DNA of 64,000 nucleotides, taken from contig LATX02000244.1 in the NCBI GenBank assembly GCA_001466705.2, forward strand, positions 62,001 to 126,000. The letters are read 5' to 3'. Below the pieces are notes generated by a model. The model ran no database searches. It was not told where the DNA came from and was given only the letters and a program-made list of their open reading frames with translations. The DNA comes from Moniliophthora roreri. Lineage: Eukaryota; Basidiomycota; Agaricomycetes; Agaricales; Marasmiaceae. Positions 39,167 to 50,924 of this stretch are shown here, in pieces (positions within the stretch are counted from its first letter, which is position 1; each line of letters begins with the position of its first letter). Made by a program: the position numbers and the translations under genes.

Positions 39167-41101
39167 ATGCAATTTCCGTGGTCTGCAGGTTGGCTCTGCT
39201 TCCTCCTGCTATTATGCTCTCCATCCATCGCACAGGATAACCATGACGAGGAATTCAAGGAAAGTTTGTCTATTCGGTCGTTGCGAGATGGCAGAGTGGC
39301 CTCCAGCTTTTCATTCCGAACCTTGCTCAAGAATGCAACGCCGAGGGACCCTCGAAGTCTGACACTGAATGACGAGGATAACGACTATTGCAAGTATTCA
39401 CCGGTGCTTAGTGAAACTTCTGACTTCTGAGTTCGTTTAGCGCAACACTATACCCTCTTCCCGCTTACACTTGGCCAGATACTGCGACAATACGCAATCA
39501 CAGAGCTTCATCTCACACTGAATGCGGGCAAGTGGAAATATGACACTTGGGGCTATCCCGAAGGACCTGGTGTAGGAGCTGGGGCTGAGCTATGGGTTTG
39601 GATGGCAGATGGTGGCCCGTTAAGGTGTGTTTCTACACATCATGGTGTATTCTGCTGGCATCATTGACCGGCATGTAACAGCATAGACCAGCGCTGGCAG
39701 GGACTCCGTAATGCCTTAGCAGGTTTGTTTTGCGCTTCCCTAGGGTCCTTGGATGGACAGAGGACAACGTCCCCGAGATACACATTTCCACCTGAAGGTT
39801 CTTTGCCTGATTGGGGACTTCCTCATGAAATACGACACGCCTCACATGCATCGGAGCATGTCTGCACAGAAAATTTGACACCATTCCTGAAACTTCTACC
39901 TTGCAAATCATCTGCAGGTCTCGCCTCTTTGCTGAACCCTCATCGTCTCTTCGACGCTGACTGGCATGGCATGGGTCTTCATGTGTCATGGCGTCCTGAA
40001 GGTGTAGAAGTTCTCTTAAACTTCCAGTTGGTCTCCGACCCACTCCGTTCAAATCAAGTCCAAAAGCAAGGTACGCCAAATCATGTTCCAACTTTAGTCC
40101 GCTGGTAATGACAACCACACAGATTGGTCGTTCACTTCCCTCTTCGGACGAACCATTGGGAAAACCTGTCCTGCCTCTCGTTTGAGTCTCATCAATGTTG
40201 CTCCACCCCAAACTGGGATGTACAGGATAACACCAGAACCTCAAAAAGTGGAAAAGGATCAGCTAATCTATGACTTGAAGTCCTTCGCGCCCTCGACTCC
40301 ATCTTTAGATGTACAAATGGAATGGGCTACCAATTTTGAGTACCGTATGTCACAATTTTGGCTAGCGTGGTTTGATACAATAACCATTTTTCAAATAGCT
40401 CCGACCCTCCGTGATGAAGCTCTCGCTCCTTTCTTCGTTCATCGAACACTTCACGGGCCTTCTCAGGACAGAGGACATATGGCATTGGTCCTGAAAAACA
40501 ATGGTCCCGATACTATACAGCTCCTTTACCTCGAAACGATGCCATGGCTACTTCAGTTCTACCTACACACCATTGCAATTCACGCCAATGGTGTTCGCCG
40601 AGGTAGTACGCCTTTATAACCCATGAATTATCACTCTCTGACTAATCTTCAACCCCAAAAGACGACTTGATATCCAACATATCATACGTACCACCCGTTC
40701 CCCACTCTCGACCTGCCACCTTTGAATCTGTCCTCACGCTTCCCGGTAACACAACATTAACATATACTATCGATGTTAGCAAAGCATTCCTTCGGTATAC
40801 CGAGCATCCACCGGACGCCCAACGAGGATGGGATCTACCTCCGGCTGTGTTAGTGCCCCTGCACTCTTCCGGGCGAGGTCAGAGAATATACACGCGGCCG
40901 CTGCTCGTCGACCTCGCGACACCAGATTTCAGCATGCCCTATAATGTCATCATATTTACATGTTCAATCGTCGCCTTCATCTTTGGAAGCATTTTCAACT
41001 TGTTGTCGAGGAGGTTTGTGATTGTGAACGTCGATGCGCAACCGCAGGAAGGGCAAGTGGATGAAAAGAAGCAGGAGGAAGACGTTGCGGATGGCTTGTA
41101 A
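39167..41101 (+). CDS. GPI16: GPI transamidase subunit Gpi16 (PIG-T)
   Basis: ER membrane subunit of the complex that attaches GPI anchors to proteins. The start at 39167 gives a signal peptide (MQFPWSAGWLCFLLLLCSPS). Lumenal landmarks follow: ESLSIRSLRDGRVASSFSF, YAITELHLTLNAGKWKYDTW, WGYPEGPGVGAGAELWVWM, DWSFTSLFGRTIGKTCPAS, GHMALVLKNNGPDTIQLLYL, ETMPWLLQFYLHT and the late RGWDLPPAVLVP. One C-terminal membrane helix (YNVIIFTCSIVAFIFGSIFN) and a short acidic cytosolic tail end at 41101. This layout and length (about 540 residues) match PIG-T. Five or six short introns. Confidence 0.93.
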
Positions 41102-41779
41102 TATGGAGTAATCTATTTGGTACTGGATTACCTTGGGCAAAAACTAACTTTCGAACTAGACTCCTGCTTGAACGTGTACTTTATTCGTTCTGCATCACCA
41201 GAATACATGAGCACCACTTTCCGCTGTCCATTAGTCTATCAGTGGCATGGATAATGCCTCAGTTCCTGCACAAAATGTCCGAAGAGACAATTCTCGGGGA
41301 GAAATCACCACTGACGACGAATGTCCCCGTCCCCGACGACTTGGTTTGGATGGTAATCGCAAGAAGGTGGTTGACAATTCCAAATTCATAGCGGCCAGCC
41401 GAGGCAAAAGAGCTAAGATTCCGTACTCGAGTGGGTTCCCTGTGAACTTGTGGTCAATTCATATCACTAATCGAAGGTACGTATGGGTGTACTAACGGTT
41501 TGATTCAAGATCTGAATATGACCAACAGTATCCCTTCCCCAAACAAGAAGTTGGTTCTGGTTTTCTTCCGGCTGAATGTATGAGTGGTTATCGATTATCT
41601 AGAAGGGTACAGCCAATAGTGCGGCCAATGAGCGATAGCGGCTGACCTGCAAGGCTACCGTCAGGACTAATGTGGTCCCCTTTCACGAAATGATAAGAAA
41701 TGATTGCCCCGAGGGAATTACTGGTGATGTTGGATGGTAACTCGGATAGTACTACTAGGAGCAAAACAAGTAAGAATAT
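41102..41779. other. Intergenic region with one weak frame
   Basis: About 680 bases following GPI16. It contains a plus-strand open frame at 41247-41495 (MDNASVPAQNVRRDNSRGE onward, 82 codons, basic) with no recognisable domain and no clear splice partners; I do not call it as a gene. Otherwise no feature was seen. Confidence 0.4.
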
Positions 41780-42037
41780 GGTCAGAAACTGGTAAGGTGG
41801 TAGGTACTGCCTCGACTATTTGGTATAATTCGCGCCAGATTCGAGTGTTTCGATTCGATCAGTCCTTTCCCAACGCTGGACTCGTTGAAGCTTGGGGAAG
41901 CAGTTCTGCGAAACCGCTGAACCCCATCGTCGGTAAGGTATTGCTTGAAGGAGGGGAGGTCTTGAGCTTGAGATGCTGCGATGGTCACTGTTGCCAGTAA
42001 GAGATGGAGAGCATGGTAGGCAGGGGGTTACTAGCAT
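41780..42037 (-). pseudogene. Decayed FAS1 (fasciclin) gene fragment
   Basis: Read on the minus strand, pieces of the N-terminus of the intact FAS1 gene (at 44309-45515) appear in order but in shifting frames: LPSFKQYLTDDGVQRF, then AELLPKL in another frame, NESSVGKGLIE back in the first, LESGANYT in the second, and IPNS. The intact gene reads DPFTKFLNDNGLTAFASLLP, NQSSIGHGLIEKLQSGGNYS and VLIPNN over the same stretch. At least three frameshifts are therefore needed and no complete downstream domain was found. The upstream residues TVTIAASQAQ look like the end of a former signal peptide. A separate short gene with introns cannot be fully excluded, but frame changes every 10-15 residues argue for decay. 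Confidence 0.7.
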
Positions 42038-42490
42038 GGACTACCCAGGACTCTGATTCACAAGTTGGATTGTGGAGAGTCGATTATGCTGATTTTAAGA
42101 AGCCGACGAGCAGTGTACGCGAATTCTATTTCAGTGTCGAGTTTCGACGGTGATATAAACGTCCCATGATATATAAAGCAAGCAACTGCCGGCAAAAATT
42201 CAAACAGATTTCTCTAAAGGTATCATGATCAGGCCTCTCAAAAGTGGTCGAGTATATTGGTAGTAGGAACAAAGTTCGCCAACTTCGAAGGAACTAAAGT
42301 CACTTAATCACTTCTGCATGCGAAAAGTTACAAAACTAGTATCTCGTTGTCTGTACAATATAAGATCCTATGCTATATATACCATCCTAACGATACAGTG
42401 AAAGTATTACAATTTCGATGAGGAACCAGTCCCTTGTACTCTCTCGTCGTATGATCATCAATCGTGAAGATAATGCTAGGCACGCAACGA

Positions 42491-44037
42491 CTAATTACGG
42501 TTGTTGTTCTTGTTATCGTTGTTGTTCCTGTTATCATTGTTGTTGTTGTTGTTGTTGTTGCCATTGGAGGTAACCTCAAACTAGAGCACTAGTCAGTACC
42601 ACGTCATCTTGGAGAAGATGAAAGAATAATGGACATACATAGACTACATCATCAAGCGTTCCATGCTGAGCAACAGGAACAAGGACCGGCTGATGGTTCG
42701 CAGCGGTGTTGATCGATGCCAGTCGGTAGAATCCTTCTGGTAGACCCTTGGTCACCTCAGCAGAGAGGACGCCATCCTTTGCTTTGTCATTCAGGCCCTA
42801 AACACCCGGTCAGCAAAAGATAGTGAGAGAGACGAGATAAACACTTACTACAAAGAAGGCAAACTCATTGGCATCGAGCACGTCGGTGGAATCGTACGAC
42901 TTGATTTTCTGGATGACGACGTGCGAGTGGCCCTTTATGACTCCGTTGTCGTTGAGTTGTTGAGGAGCAGCAAAGTAGTTGGCCTTGGCATTGACGAAGA
43001 AACCTGTGTCCATGTTCTTCATCGCCATTCTCACGGTGAAGGCCTCGTTCGCTTTGACTTTCTGGAAGTTCTTGGGGAACTGGAACTTGGACGCAGGCAT
43101 ATTCTCGGTCGAAGGGATTAGGCCCATAGGAGCTGGATTACATGAACCACTTTGGATTTGCTTCCCGTCTGTGGAAGGAGGGTATGTGAGCTAACACTAG
43201 AATTTCCTAAAGAAGGACGACCTACTTGTGATAGGGAACTGATCAAGCGTATCCTTGCAAAAGTTGATAAAGTTGTTGTCCGAAGTGAGAGAGGGCGTGG
43301 CCTTGTCGTCCCCATCCGTCCCGTCATTGTCGAAGCTGGAAGCAATGACTGAAGGATCTAGAGTAGTGGATTGTTGATTGGAGTTGTTAGAGTTGTTCTT
43401 AGAGTTGTCGTTGTTGTCGTTGTTCTTCGAATTATTACTGGAGTTGTTATTGGAACCTCCAGACCCGCGGTTACCAGCTGCTCTGTCGCCAGGAGAATCA
43501 CCGTTGCCAGAGTTGTTCTTGCCGTCGTCATTGTTTCCCTGCGTGTTCCCATTTCCATTTCCATTTCCATTTCCATTTCCATTTCCATTTCCATTTCCGC
43601 TAGTCGAGCCAGTCTGTGCAGAACATCAGCATGCGTGGGATTACTGGCACGAGTGAAGGACTCACCGCAGTAGCAATTCTCGCATCCCGATCCTCCTTTG
43701 TTGTGCAAGTAATACTGGTGCCGGCTGAATTCACCAACGGAAGCGCGGCACATATGTTCGCAGACCCACAGGGCTGCAAGACGAATTTTCCACCGACGCA
43801 CTGAGCAAATTGGTTGTTGACACAGGCATTTTCACCAGCTTGGCATGGGGAATCTGGTTTGAGAGATGCGAACTTTTCACTGTGAACGCGTCAGTGCGTT
43901 AAGCATAAGAAATAGCAAAAGATCACTGACTTGAGCGCAATAGCATCAAGACCATTCTGCTTGGCGTCAACATTTGCACGTTGAGTAGGACGTGCAACCG
44001 TGGAGAGAGCGAGAGCAAGAGTAATCAAAGTGAACAT
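42491..44037 (-). CDS. Secreted protein with CBM19-like chitin-binding domain and Asn/Gly repeat linker
   Basis: The start at 44037 gives a signal peptide (MFTLITLALALSTVARP). A small cysteine-rich module follows: PCQAGENACVNNQFAQCVGG, KFVLQPCGSANICAALPLVN and a closing TSITCTT. The cysteine spacing fits the CBM19 chitin-binding family. Then comes a low-complexity linker with (GN)8 from a hexanucleotide repeat and many Asn/Ser. The C-terminal domain (NFINFCKDTLDQFPITSGKQ, NPAPMGLIPSTENMPASKFQ, NYFAAPQQLNDNGVIKGHSH, GFYRLASINTAANHQPVLVP) is widespread in agaricomycete secretomes without known function. The protein ends in a poly-Asn tail at 42491. Four or so introns. Likely cell wall or extracellular. 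Confidence 0.78.
42497..42560. repeat. Imperfect GTT trinucleotide repeat (poly-Asn tail)
   Basis: Interrupted GTT/GTTATC repeats, with an uninterrupted run of TTG units at about 42539-42560. On the coding minus strand they encode the Asn-rich C-terminus of the CBM19 protein. Confidence 0.85.
43551..43598. repeat. Hexanucleotide repeat (atttcc)8
   Basis: Eight perfect copies of atttcc. On the minus strand they encode alternating Gly-Asn in the linker of the CBM19 protein. The six-base unit keeps the frame whatever the copy number. Confidence 0.95.
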
Positions 44038-44118
44038 TCTGATTCGTGAACGAGCGTAAGTTGACACCAGGCCAAAGATTGGGGAGACTAAGGAAAACGT
44101 GAGTTTCGAAACAGACGG

Positions 44119-44126
44119 CTTTTATA
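44119..44126 (-). promoter_or_regulatory. TATA box of the CBM19 protein gene
   Basis: On the minus strand this reads TATAAAAG, about 82 bases before the ATG at 44037, a normal distance for a fungal core promoter with a short leader. Confidence 0.55.
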
Positions 44127-44308
44127 ATTGCTTGGCGTGGCATGGCTCTGAACAATGGACATATCAAAAAAAAAAAACATTTTCTTTTTGTGCAAGAACA
44201 ATGGGAATGGGAGAGTTCAGACCAGGTGCAAACAGTGGCAAGCAAACATGGGCGCTTGTTGGAACAAAAGAAATTTGCCGCACAAAACTACTACCCACTA
44301 AATATATA

Positions 44309-45515
44309 TCACCTCAGTTGATCATGCCTCCGCGTATCCACAAGCAGCTTATCAATAGCATGCATCACTCCATTCTTGCATATAATATCTGTCGCCACAA
44401 TTCTCGCAGTAGAGTTTCCCACACTGACAAAGGTTCCAGAGGTGTTTGTGAAGGTCGATATCAACTCCCCGACGTAGCTAGTGCTATTTGCAAGTGTGGT
44501 CGAGTACAACGTCAACGACGGGATCATCTACTCCATCATTAGTACTTGGACACACACGCGCGGAACAAAATCTCTCACATGGTTTCCAAAAATGGTCTTT
44601 AGAACTGTAACATACGTAGTGCCATGATCACTTGCAACCAAACTCGCCCTTCCAACCGCTTCCGCTGCTTCCCGGTCTTCCAGTGCTTCATTGGTCGGCA
44701 TGAAGAATGTGAAACCGTCGAGAAACACCCCGTCCATGAATTGGGTAGCGGTCCTTAACAGATGGTCAGGATAGTCGGTGAGGGTGTTGTTGAATAATGC
44801 TACCAGTTTGTCGAGTTTATAGCTAGCATTCGTACCACCGCCACGAGTAGCAGCCTGGGAAAAGACAGGAGGTGGAACGAGAGGGTGGTCGATGATGCCA
44901 ATTCCGTATCGACCATACTCGGAGAAAACGGTAAATTTTTGAACTGTCGTAGGGTTCCTGAAAGGGTTTTTTTTTTAAAGATCAAGTAAGGGCACAACAA
45001 AAGTAATCCACTCACGCCTGATTTAAGATCTGCACTTGACCCGCAGAATCTTTACCCCAAACCAATACTTGGCTTTTATTTCCCTCGAGCTGGACGAGGG
45101 TCGGATCATTCAAGAGTGTGCGACCGACTGTGACCTTGGGCAGATTTTGGCTCACAAGTCCATTACGGGAGTCAATAAAGTCGCCTTCGATGATATGATA
45201 GGAAAAGATCGTAGCCAAGGCGTCTCCGGAAAGGTTTGCCGATATCTCAGCGACTGCACACAAGGGTAAGTATCAAGTAGTGCAATTGCAAGTACTGGAA
45301 CGCTCACCAGCTTGGTTATTCGGAATGAGGACGCTATAATTCCCGCCCGATTGAAGCTTCTCAATGAGTCCGTGGCCAATGGAAGACTGATTGAGTATAG
45401 GCAGCAGACTCGCGAATGCAGTCAGACCGTTGTCATTGAGGAACTTGGTGAATGGATCGAGGCCGTGAGCCAGCGCTGTCGCTCCAAGAACAAGCAGGGA
45501 AAATGGGATACGCAT
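44309..45515 (-). CDS. Secreted fasciclin (FAS1) domain protein
   Basis: Extracellular adhesion-type protein. The start at 45515 gives a signal peptide (MRIPFSLLVLGATALAHG). The first FAS1 unit reads DPFTKFLNDNGLTAFASLLP, YSVLIPNNQA, LATIFSYHIIEGDF, SQNLPKVTVGRTLLND. A second follows with NASYKLDKLVALFNN, FLDGFTFFMPTNEALEDREA, TVLKTIFGNH, STARIVATDIICKNGVMHAI and DKLLVDTRRH. The YHIIEG and NGVMHAIDKLL motifs are typical FAS1 H-box and YH-type elements. Near 44525 an apparent in-frame TAG is removed by a 51-base phase-0 intron (donor gtgaga after FGNH, branch tactaat). There is no clear GPI signal at the C-terminus (stop 44309). A decayed copy lies 2.3 kb away. Confidence 0.85.
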
Positions 45516-45711
45516 TTTGGAAAGTAGAAAAGCGTATCTGTTTAGTTTACAATACGACGGCCAGAGGCTACTCTTAAGGGACTTCCGCTCCAAGTACCGA
45601 CGTATTTGTCCGTGGTTTCAGATCTTTGCGAAGCGGGAGCTGACACGAAAGACTTCAGACAAGCTTGCATCCACGGACGTAAATCGAATTATATAGTTCC
45701 TTCCAACACGT

Positions 45712-47139
45712 TTACAGCACCTCTTCGTCGCTAATGCCCCAATCAAGCTCTTCCTCATCTCCGCCGTCGTTTTTTGCTGCTTGTTGTATAAGTTGCAGCA
45801 GAACCTCAGGCGATATATCCTGGTCACCTTCCTCATCCTCATCGTCAGATGCCATATCGAGACTTTGCTCCACTGCATCTGCCGCTGATTCGGATGACGA
45901 TTCGTAATCCAGTATGGCTAGACCAGCTTTTTCCTTTTCCTTTTCCTCTTCTTGTTCTTCCGCATCGGAACCATAACCCCCGAGTAGTCCGCTCATCGCC
46001 CTCGGAGCCAGTTTTCTTTTCTTTGCAGGTCTCGGTCGTGCTATCTCATGCTGGCGAGCTTCCAGGACGCCCGTACTTGGATCGACTATCGCTCCATCAA
46101 AATCCTCTCCGTGGAAAATCTCGATAGTGGGAAATTCAACGAACCGAGATTGACATCCGGAAAGTGAAATCAAGAGTGAAATTGTTGGATCGAGGCGGTG
46201 AAAATGTTTTGCCTGTGGTTTCCGTTTCACGGGTATGGAAGCCGAGATATTGAAAGGGAATAGTTGTTGTGGATACGAAATATGTGACGGAGTTGAGGCA
46301 GATGGCAGTGGTGCTTCAGTCGCAATGAGACATACGATATCGTCTTCGGTGTAAACATCTTCCGAAAGCCAGTCCACCAATATCCCCTTTTCCTTACCTT
46401 TCCCCTTCTTCTGTTGATGAGAGATGGCGTTATGTACGAGGTCTAGAAGTGGCGCAGACAAGGCATTATTATGCGTCAAGACGGTACATGACTCGCACGA
46501 AGGATTCTCAGTCTTGGGCTGATGAAACTTGAATTCGAGCGAGAGAAGCGGTTGTTGATTAGGAGGATGCCTGTATCTGTATTCATTGATTTGCTCAAAG
46601 TGTGCTCTAAAATGTACGCACCCTCGGAGCACACTCATATTCTTTGCCCTTCTCTCCATCCCGACCGGCAACAACTCCATTTGTATTCCATGCGTAGCGA
46701 GGTAGGCGGAAAGCTTCTCTTTGCCTCCTCTGCTGCCGCCAGCACCTTTCCCTCTTCCTCGCATGCCCTTCTTATACGAGGACTGAGAGCGCGGTTGATA
46801 TCCATGAGATGGTTGGTACCCGCCCTTGACGATTTCTGTTCCCCATTCTTTGATACATCGACCAACCTCTTCGAGGTAAACATAGTCATTCATGAGCGAC
46901 ATATAATTGTATTTTTTGAGAGGAGTATAGACTGAAGGATCTACAAATTTTTAGGCTATGGCTCATTGCTTGAGTTGTGAATGCTCACCTCGAATTCCGC
47001 TACAGCCCTGCCCTTCCTCTTTATGTTTCTTCGAACATGTAGCGGAGCAAGATCTTATGCTGCATCGCGGACAAGTGTATTTGGCAGAGTTTTGAGTGCA
47101 TACTGAACAGAGGACCGTTGTTGAAGTGGAAGCAGACAT
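45712..47139 (-). CDS. BCD1: Box C/D snoRNP assembly factor Bcd1 (HIT zinc finger)
   Basis: Nuclear factor needed for box C/D snoRNA stability. The start at 47139 gives an N-terminal HIT-type zinc finger: TTVLCSVCTQNSAKYTCPRC and SIRSCSATCSKKHKEEEGC, with the expected Cys/His spacing, then SGIRD and across a short intron VYTPLKKYNYMSLMNDYVYL and EEVGRCIKEWGTEI, the conserved segment after the finger in Bcd1/ZNHIT6. A basic GRGKGAGGSRGGKEK stretch, then MELLPVGMERRAKNMSV and SLEFKFHQPK follow, with an acidic C-terminus (DDEDEEGDQDISPEVLLQLI) ending at 45712. One intron is clear. About 440 residues. Confidence 0.85.
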
Positions 47140-47633
47140 CAGAAAATTTCAGACGCCCGTCGGCTGCATAGACGCCTGAGGTCAATTTCTACCCGATCTA
47201 GTACGGTATGTTCTGAATAGCTATACTGTTCGAGTTTAGCTAGTCATCATTGTTCTTTATAAAGTTCTGCATCTAACTCTATTCGACATTCTGTGATTAC
47301 TAGTACATTTGAGTTCTTTGTCCGTAGAGAGAATGACGATATATGCATGCAAGTGAAGAATTAAGGAGGGGGAGACATCGGTGGGTATATACAGTAGCAC
47401 TAAGAGCAAGGAAGAATAAATGAAATGTAGAGTCAAAAATATCGGGGAAACGAATGGAGTGTACGTCGAGATATTACGGCGGCAGCAATCAAAAAGAAAT
47501 AAGAACGATAGAATAATAAATGATGCATAACACACAAGCAAAGAGGGTAGTCCCCTTCCAAGGCAAACCATCCGCAACGCAAAAACTGCAAAAAGGGTAA
47601 CCAAATTTAAGAAAATCACCTGAGCAAAAAGAC
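47140..47633. other. Intergenic region between BCD1 start and the next minus-strand gene's end
   Basis: 494 AT-rich bases. The right part is taken as the 3' untranslated region of the gene ending at 47634 and the left part as the BCD1 promoter. Open frames on the minus strand here are hydrophobic by base composition and lack motifs. Confidence 0.5.
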
Positions 47634-50600
47634 TTAATCCCGCCTAACACAGCCATTCTTTTCGTCGTCCAGATACTGGCCAATTGCCAAAACATCTTGA
47701 CCAGCCCTCCGCAGATACCCAGCCAATATGTCCCTCTCTACATGCGGTAGCAGATCAGCTAGCTTGTTGACCTGCGCTATGAACGCTGGGTCCTCGTGCT
47801 GCTGCGACCTATGCTGAACCTGAGCAGCGCTTTCAGAAGGAATATTGTACAATGACGGTCTCTTAGCCAACGTCGTACTCGCCCTTGAACTTCCTGTTCC
47901 GCTCGGCGAATCCGACACTGAACCAGAAGTGAACGCTCTCGACGCGCGATTGGGCGGTGCCCTCGGTCCGCCAACCACACTCGCTAAAGACTTGTTCACT
48001 GAGATCGGCGATACAGTCGCTGGAGCAGATGCTGGCGGCGGCTTTGTTAGCCTTGCACCACCAGAACTGCTACCAGATCCACCGCCTCGATCTCGTCGAT
48101 TGACGCTCGTTTTCCTGCTCAATGTCGCGAAGAATCCGCCTTTACTTGGCGCTTGCTTCGAGGGACTGTTACTTCCGCTTCCATGGCCACCTCCACTCAG
48201 CAAACTGGCAAAGCTCCCAGAACTATTGGGTTTCGGAGGTGGATTGGCACGTTGATTCGCTAGTGAAGGATACGGGAGAACCGGTGGTCCTCTGGGTGGC
48301 GTAACATCTACTGGATCCCGCACAGTAAGATCTGTTGCAAGTGACGCGTCGGGCCGGCGGGGGAATGTTACTTCCGACATTGTAGACCCATGCGATATCT
48401 TTCGCTGTGTCTCAGACGCGGACATTATTGACACGGTCGAGCTCGGTCCTATGGTGTTACGGGGTTAGTATGACGTTACGACCTAAAAGTGTGCAGCGTA
48501 CCATGTATCTTGGCTTCAAGAACCCAATCCGCAAGCCCACAATCATACAAATACAATTCATTGATCTTTTTGGCGTAAATCATGCATCTTTCGGATGCAC
48601 TCTTGGTGGCATAAACTTCGTGGCAATATAATGCAGGCGGAGAAGGATCCCTGATCCTCTTATGTGCGTGTGGTTGTATCAATCTGTATGGCGAAGACGG
48701 CGGTGGCGTCATTGGTGGAGGCGATGGACTCGGTGTCGGTGACAACGATAACACCGCATCGTTCGGTAGAGGTGGTAACGTCGAGCTCGTGGAGCCATTC
48801 CTCGAATGTGACAGGGATCGACGCCCACCTATTGATGGTGAACGGCTAATTGAACTGTTAAGGGAAAGTCGTTTGAGCCCATGGGTCAAACTGTTTCTGA
48901 AACTCTTGGGTGGAGGGCTAGGAGTGGGATCGCGGGAACGAGAATCTAAAGAGTGACGACGGTTGTTTGGGGGTGTTTTCGGTAATCCCGTATGTGGTGT
49001 TGCAGGAGGTAGAGTGACCCAGTCATCTTCTTCGGTAATAGGAAGTCCACTGATAACGCCGGATGCAAGACTTTGATTCCGTGGTGGAGGTTTGACGAAG
49101 ACCGGTTCTGGTGATGCTGAAATCGCCCCTGTGTCCTCTTCCTTTTCCTCGTGGATACGCTGCGATATCGAGACTGATTCGGACGTTGATGATGAAGGGG
49201 AGGGAGATAACATCATAGATGGTGGGAAGGCACCTTCGCGCTTGTGAACAGATATTGTCACTTCTTTGGGTGAAAGCCGGGATGACAGTGGAGATTCCAG
49301 ACTGATGGCGGACTGTTCATGCCTGATTTGCAGAAAGAGGAGACAAGATCAGCATCAGTACCCCGCACATTGCCACGTAAAAAATTAATCCGATTTCAGA
49401 CTGACCTAGAGATGGGAGTAGAGGTGGTGTTTTCCAGTGGTGGATTTGATCGAGGTAAGTCTGTCTGTGAGGCATTTGGTGACCTGACCAATTTCTTGGA
49501 CAATGCCACATTTACAGATGGAGGTAGCTGTAACGCCTGCTTCATCTGGTCTCTGCGTGTTGGAGATGGTGACCGCAGACGTGGAGGTCTTGGGGGAGGC
49601 GGAGAGGCAATCGTGTCAAAGTTAAACGAAGCGCGCGGTGGCGGTGGGAGAGGGCCGGCTGTCGAATGTATGCCTGGAAAACGTCGCAGAAAGTATTGAT
49701 TAATGATAATGTCACGGCGTTTGAACAGAAAGAAAAAGTTGGTACCTGGCTGGTAGTGTAAATAAGATGAAGGTACGTTGGGTGAAAAGGAAGTCGAGGG
49801 TGAAGTGGGTACAACATTTATCTGAGGTGCAGGCGTCAACGTTCCTTCTGGTCGTGATGATGAGGGTGATGACTGAGGTATGTCGGTAGCGGCTAGCTTG
49901 ACAACGACGGGACTAGCAACGGGGATGTCGATGCTCTTCTCGTCGCCAATGTCAGGTGTAATGATGGATTGCCCTGTTGAACGACGTTTCATTGGTGGTA
50001 ATGCGGGTGATGACAATTCTTTTTGGGGAGAAGCTGATGAGGAAGTGGGGGTTATAGGTGTTCGGCCGGGCGAAGGCGAGCGAGATTGGGGGTGAATAAA
50101 TACGGGCGGATGCAGTGCGTGCTCGTTCAAAGGCTCCAATCTGGAGTTGGAGGACGTTTCAATGACCAAAGGAGCGCGTTTGGTTCCTACGATGCCGATA
50201 TCGCGGGGTGATGACTTCTTGGACGAGGTGGTGATGGCTTCGGACGCCGATCTTTGATGGCCATGGGCTTTGAACTCTGCTTCGCGACGCTCGTCCGAGC
50301 TTGCGGATCGTGAGAATGAATTGGAATAAGTGGAGGTGGTGGAGGCGGTGAATGCGGTAGGGTTGACAGGTGCTGTAGATGGTGGTGTAAGATGTGCATA
50401 GGTAGCGGGTGCAGCATCTGGGGGTGCTACCAAAGCCAAACTACCCAAAGATCCTTCAACTCTTCGTCGTGAACGTGAGTTGTCGTTACCCGTGCTGGTA
50501 TTATCGGTGGTCATCGTGGATGAAGGGTCCATTTCTACAATTGCAAGTCTTCTTCGGTCGGCAGCACCTCTGGACGGTATGCTCGTTCGCCGTACAGGGA

Positions 50601-50924
50601 TATTTGTGTCGTCCCTGGTCGAGTAATCGCTGGCGGTGTCCCCAACCGAATAATCTGAAGACGATATTGACCCAGTAGACTGCTTTCTGACGGCCCTTGG
50701 CCTTGAGGGAGTGCCTTTGTCTGCCAGAGGGGAATGGTAGTATGACAGCAGCTGTTCCGTATCGTGCCTTGAGAAGAGGGGACGGACCTGGGGGAGATTT
50801 GCTGTGAAAGTGGATCAGATACGGAGTTTATAAGGGAAATCAGAGAGAAGTGATAAACACATACACGTAGGAGTGTGGGAGTCCATGTTGAGCCGAGTGT
50901 TGGGCTATGTTCAACGGAGGCCAT
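47634..50924 (-). CDS. Long Ser/Pro-rich disordered protein with CUE-like C-terminal domain
   Basis: Not recognised. The start at 50924 (MASVEHSPTLGSTWTPTLLR) is joined by a canonical gtatgt intron to VRPLFSRHDTEQLLSYYHSP; the frame then runs through the exon at 49396-50532 and beyond. Nearly all of the roughly 980 residues are low-complexity Ser/Pro/Thr with many SP sites, suggesting phosphorylation. Two ordered islands stand out: CHEVYATKSASERCMIYAKK followed by INELYLYDCGLADWVLEAK, and the C-terminal INKLADLLPHVERDILAGYL-like helices (FIAQVNKLADLLPHVERDIL, AGYLRRAGQDVLAIGQYLDD), which fit a ubiquitin-binding CUE fold by spacing of LLP and the final LxxAIxxL pattern. Five introns are likely. 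Function unknown; a ubiquitin-linked signalling scaffold is inference. Confidence 0.72.

Noticed and set aside
43371..43673. Ile/Ser repeat frames on the plus strand
   Set aside because: Translations of the atttcc and GTT repeats on the non-coding strand.
44480..44580. Apparent in-frame TAG stop inside the FAS1 gene, suggesting a truncated pseudogene
   Set aside because: A 51-base phase-0 intron with donor gtgaga, branch tactaat and acceptor tag removes the stop and joins FGNH to MIPSL.
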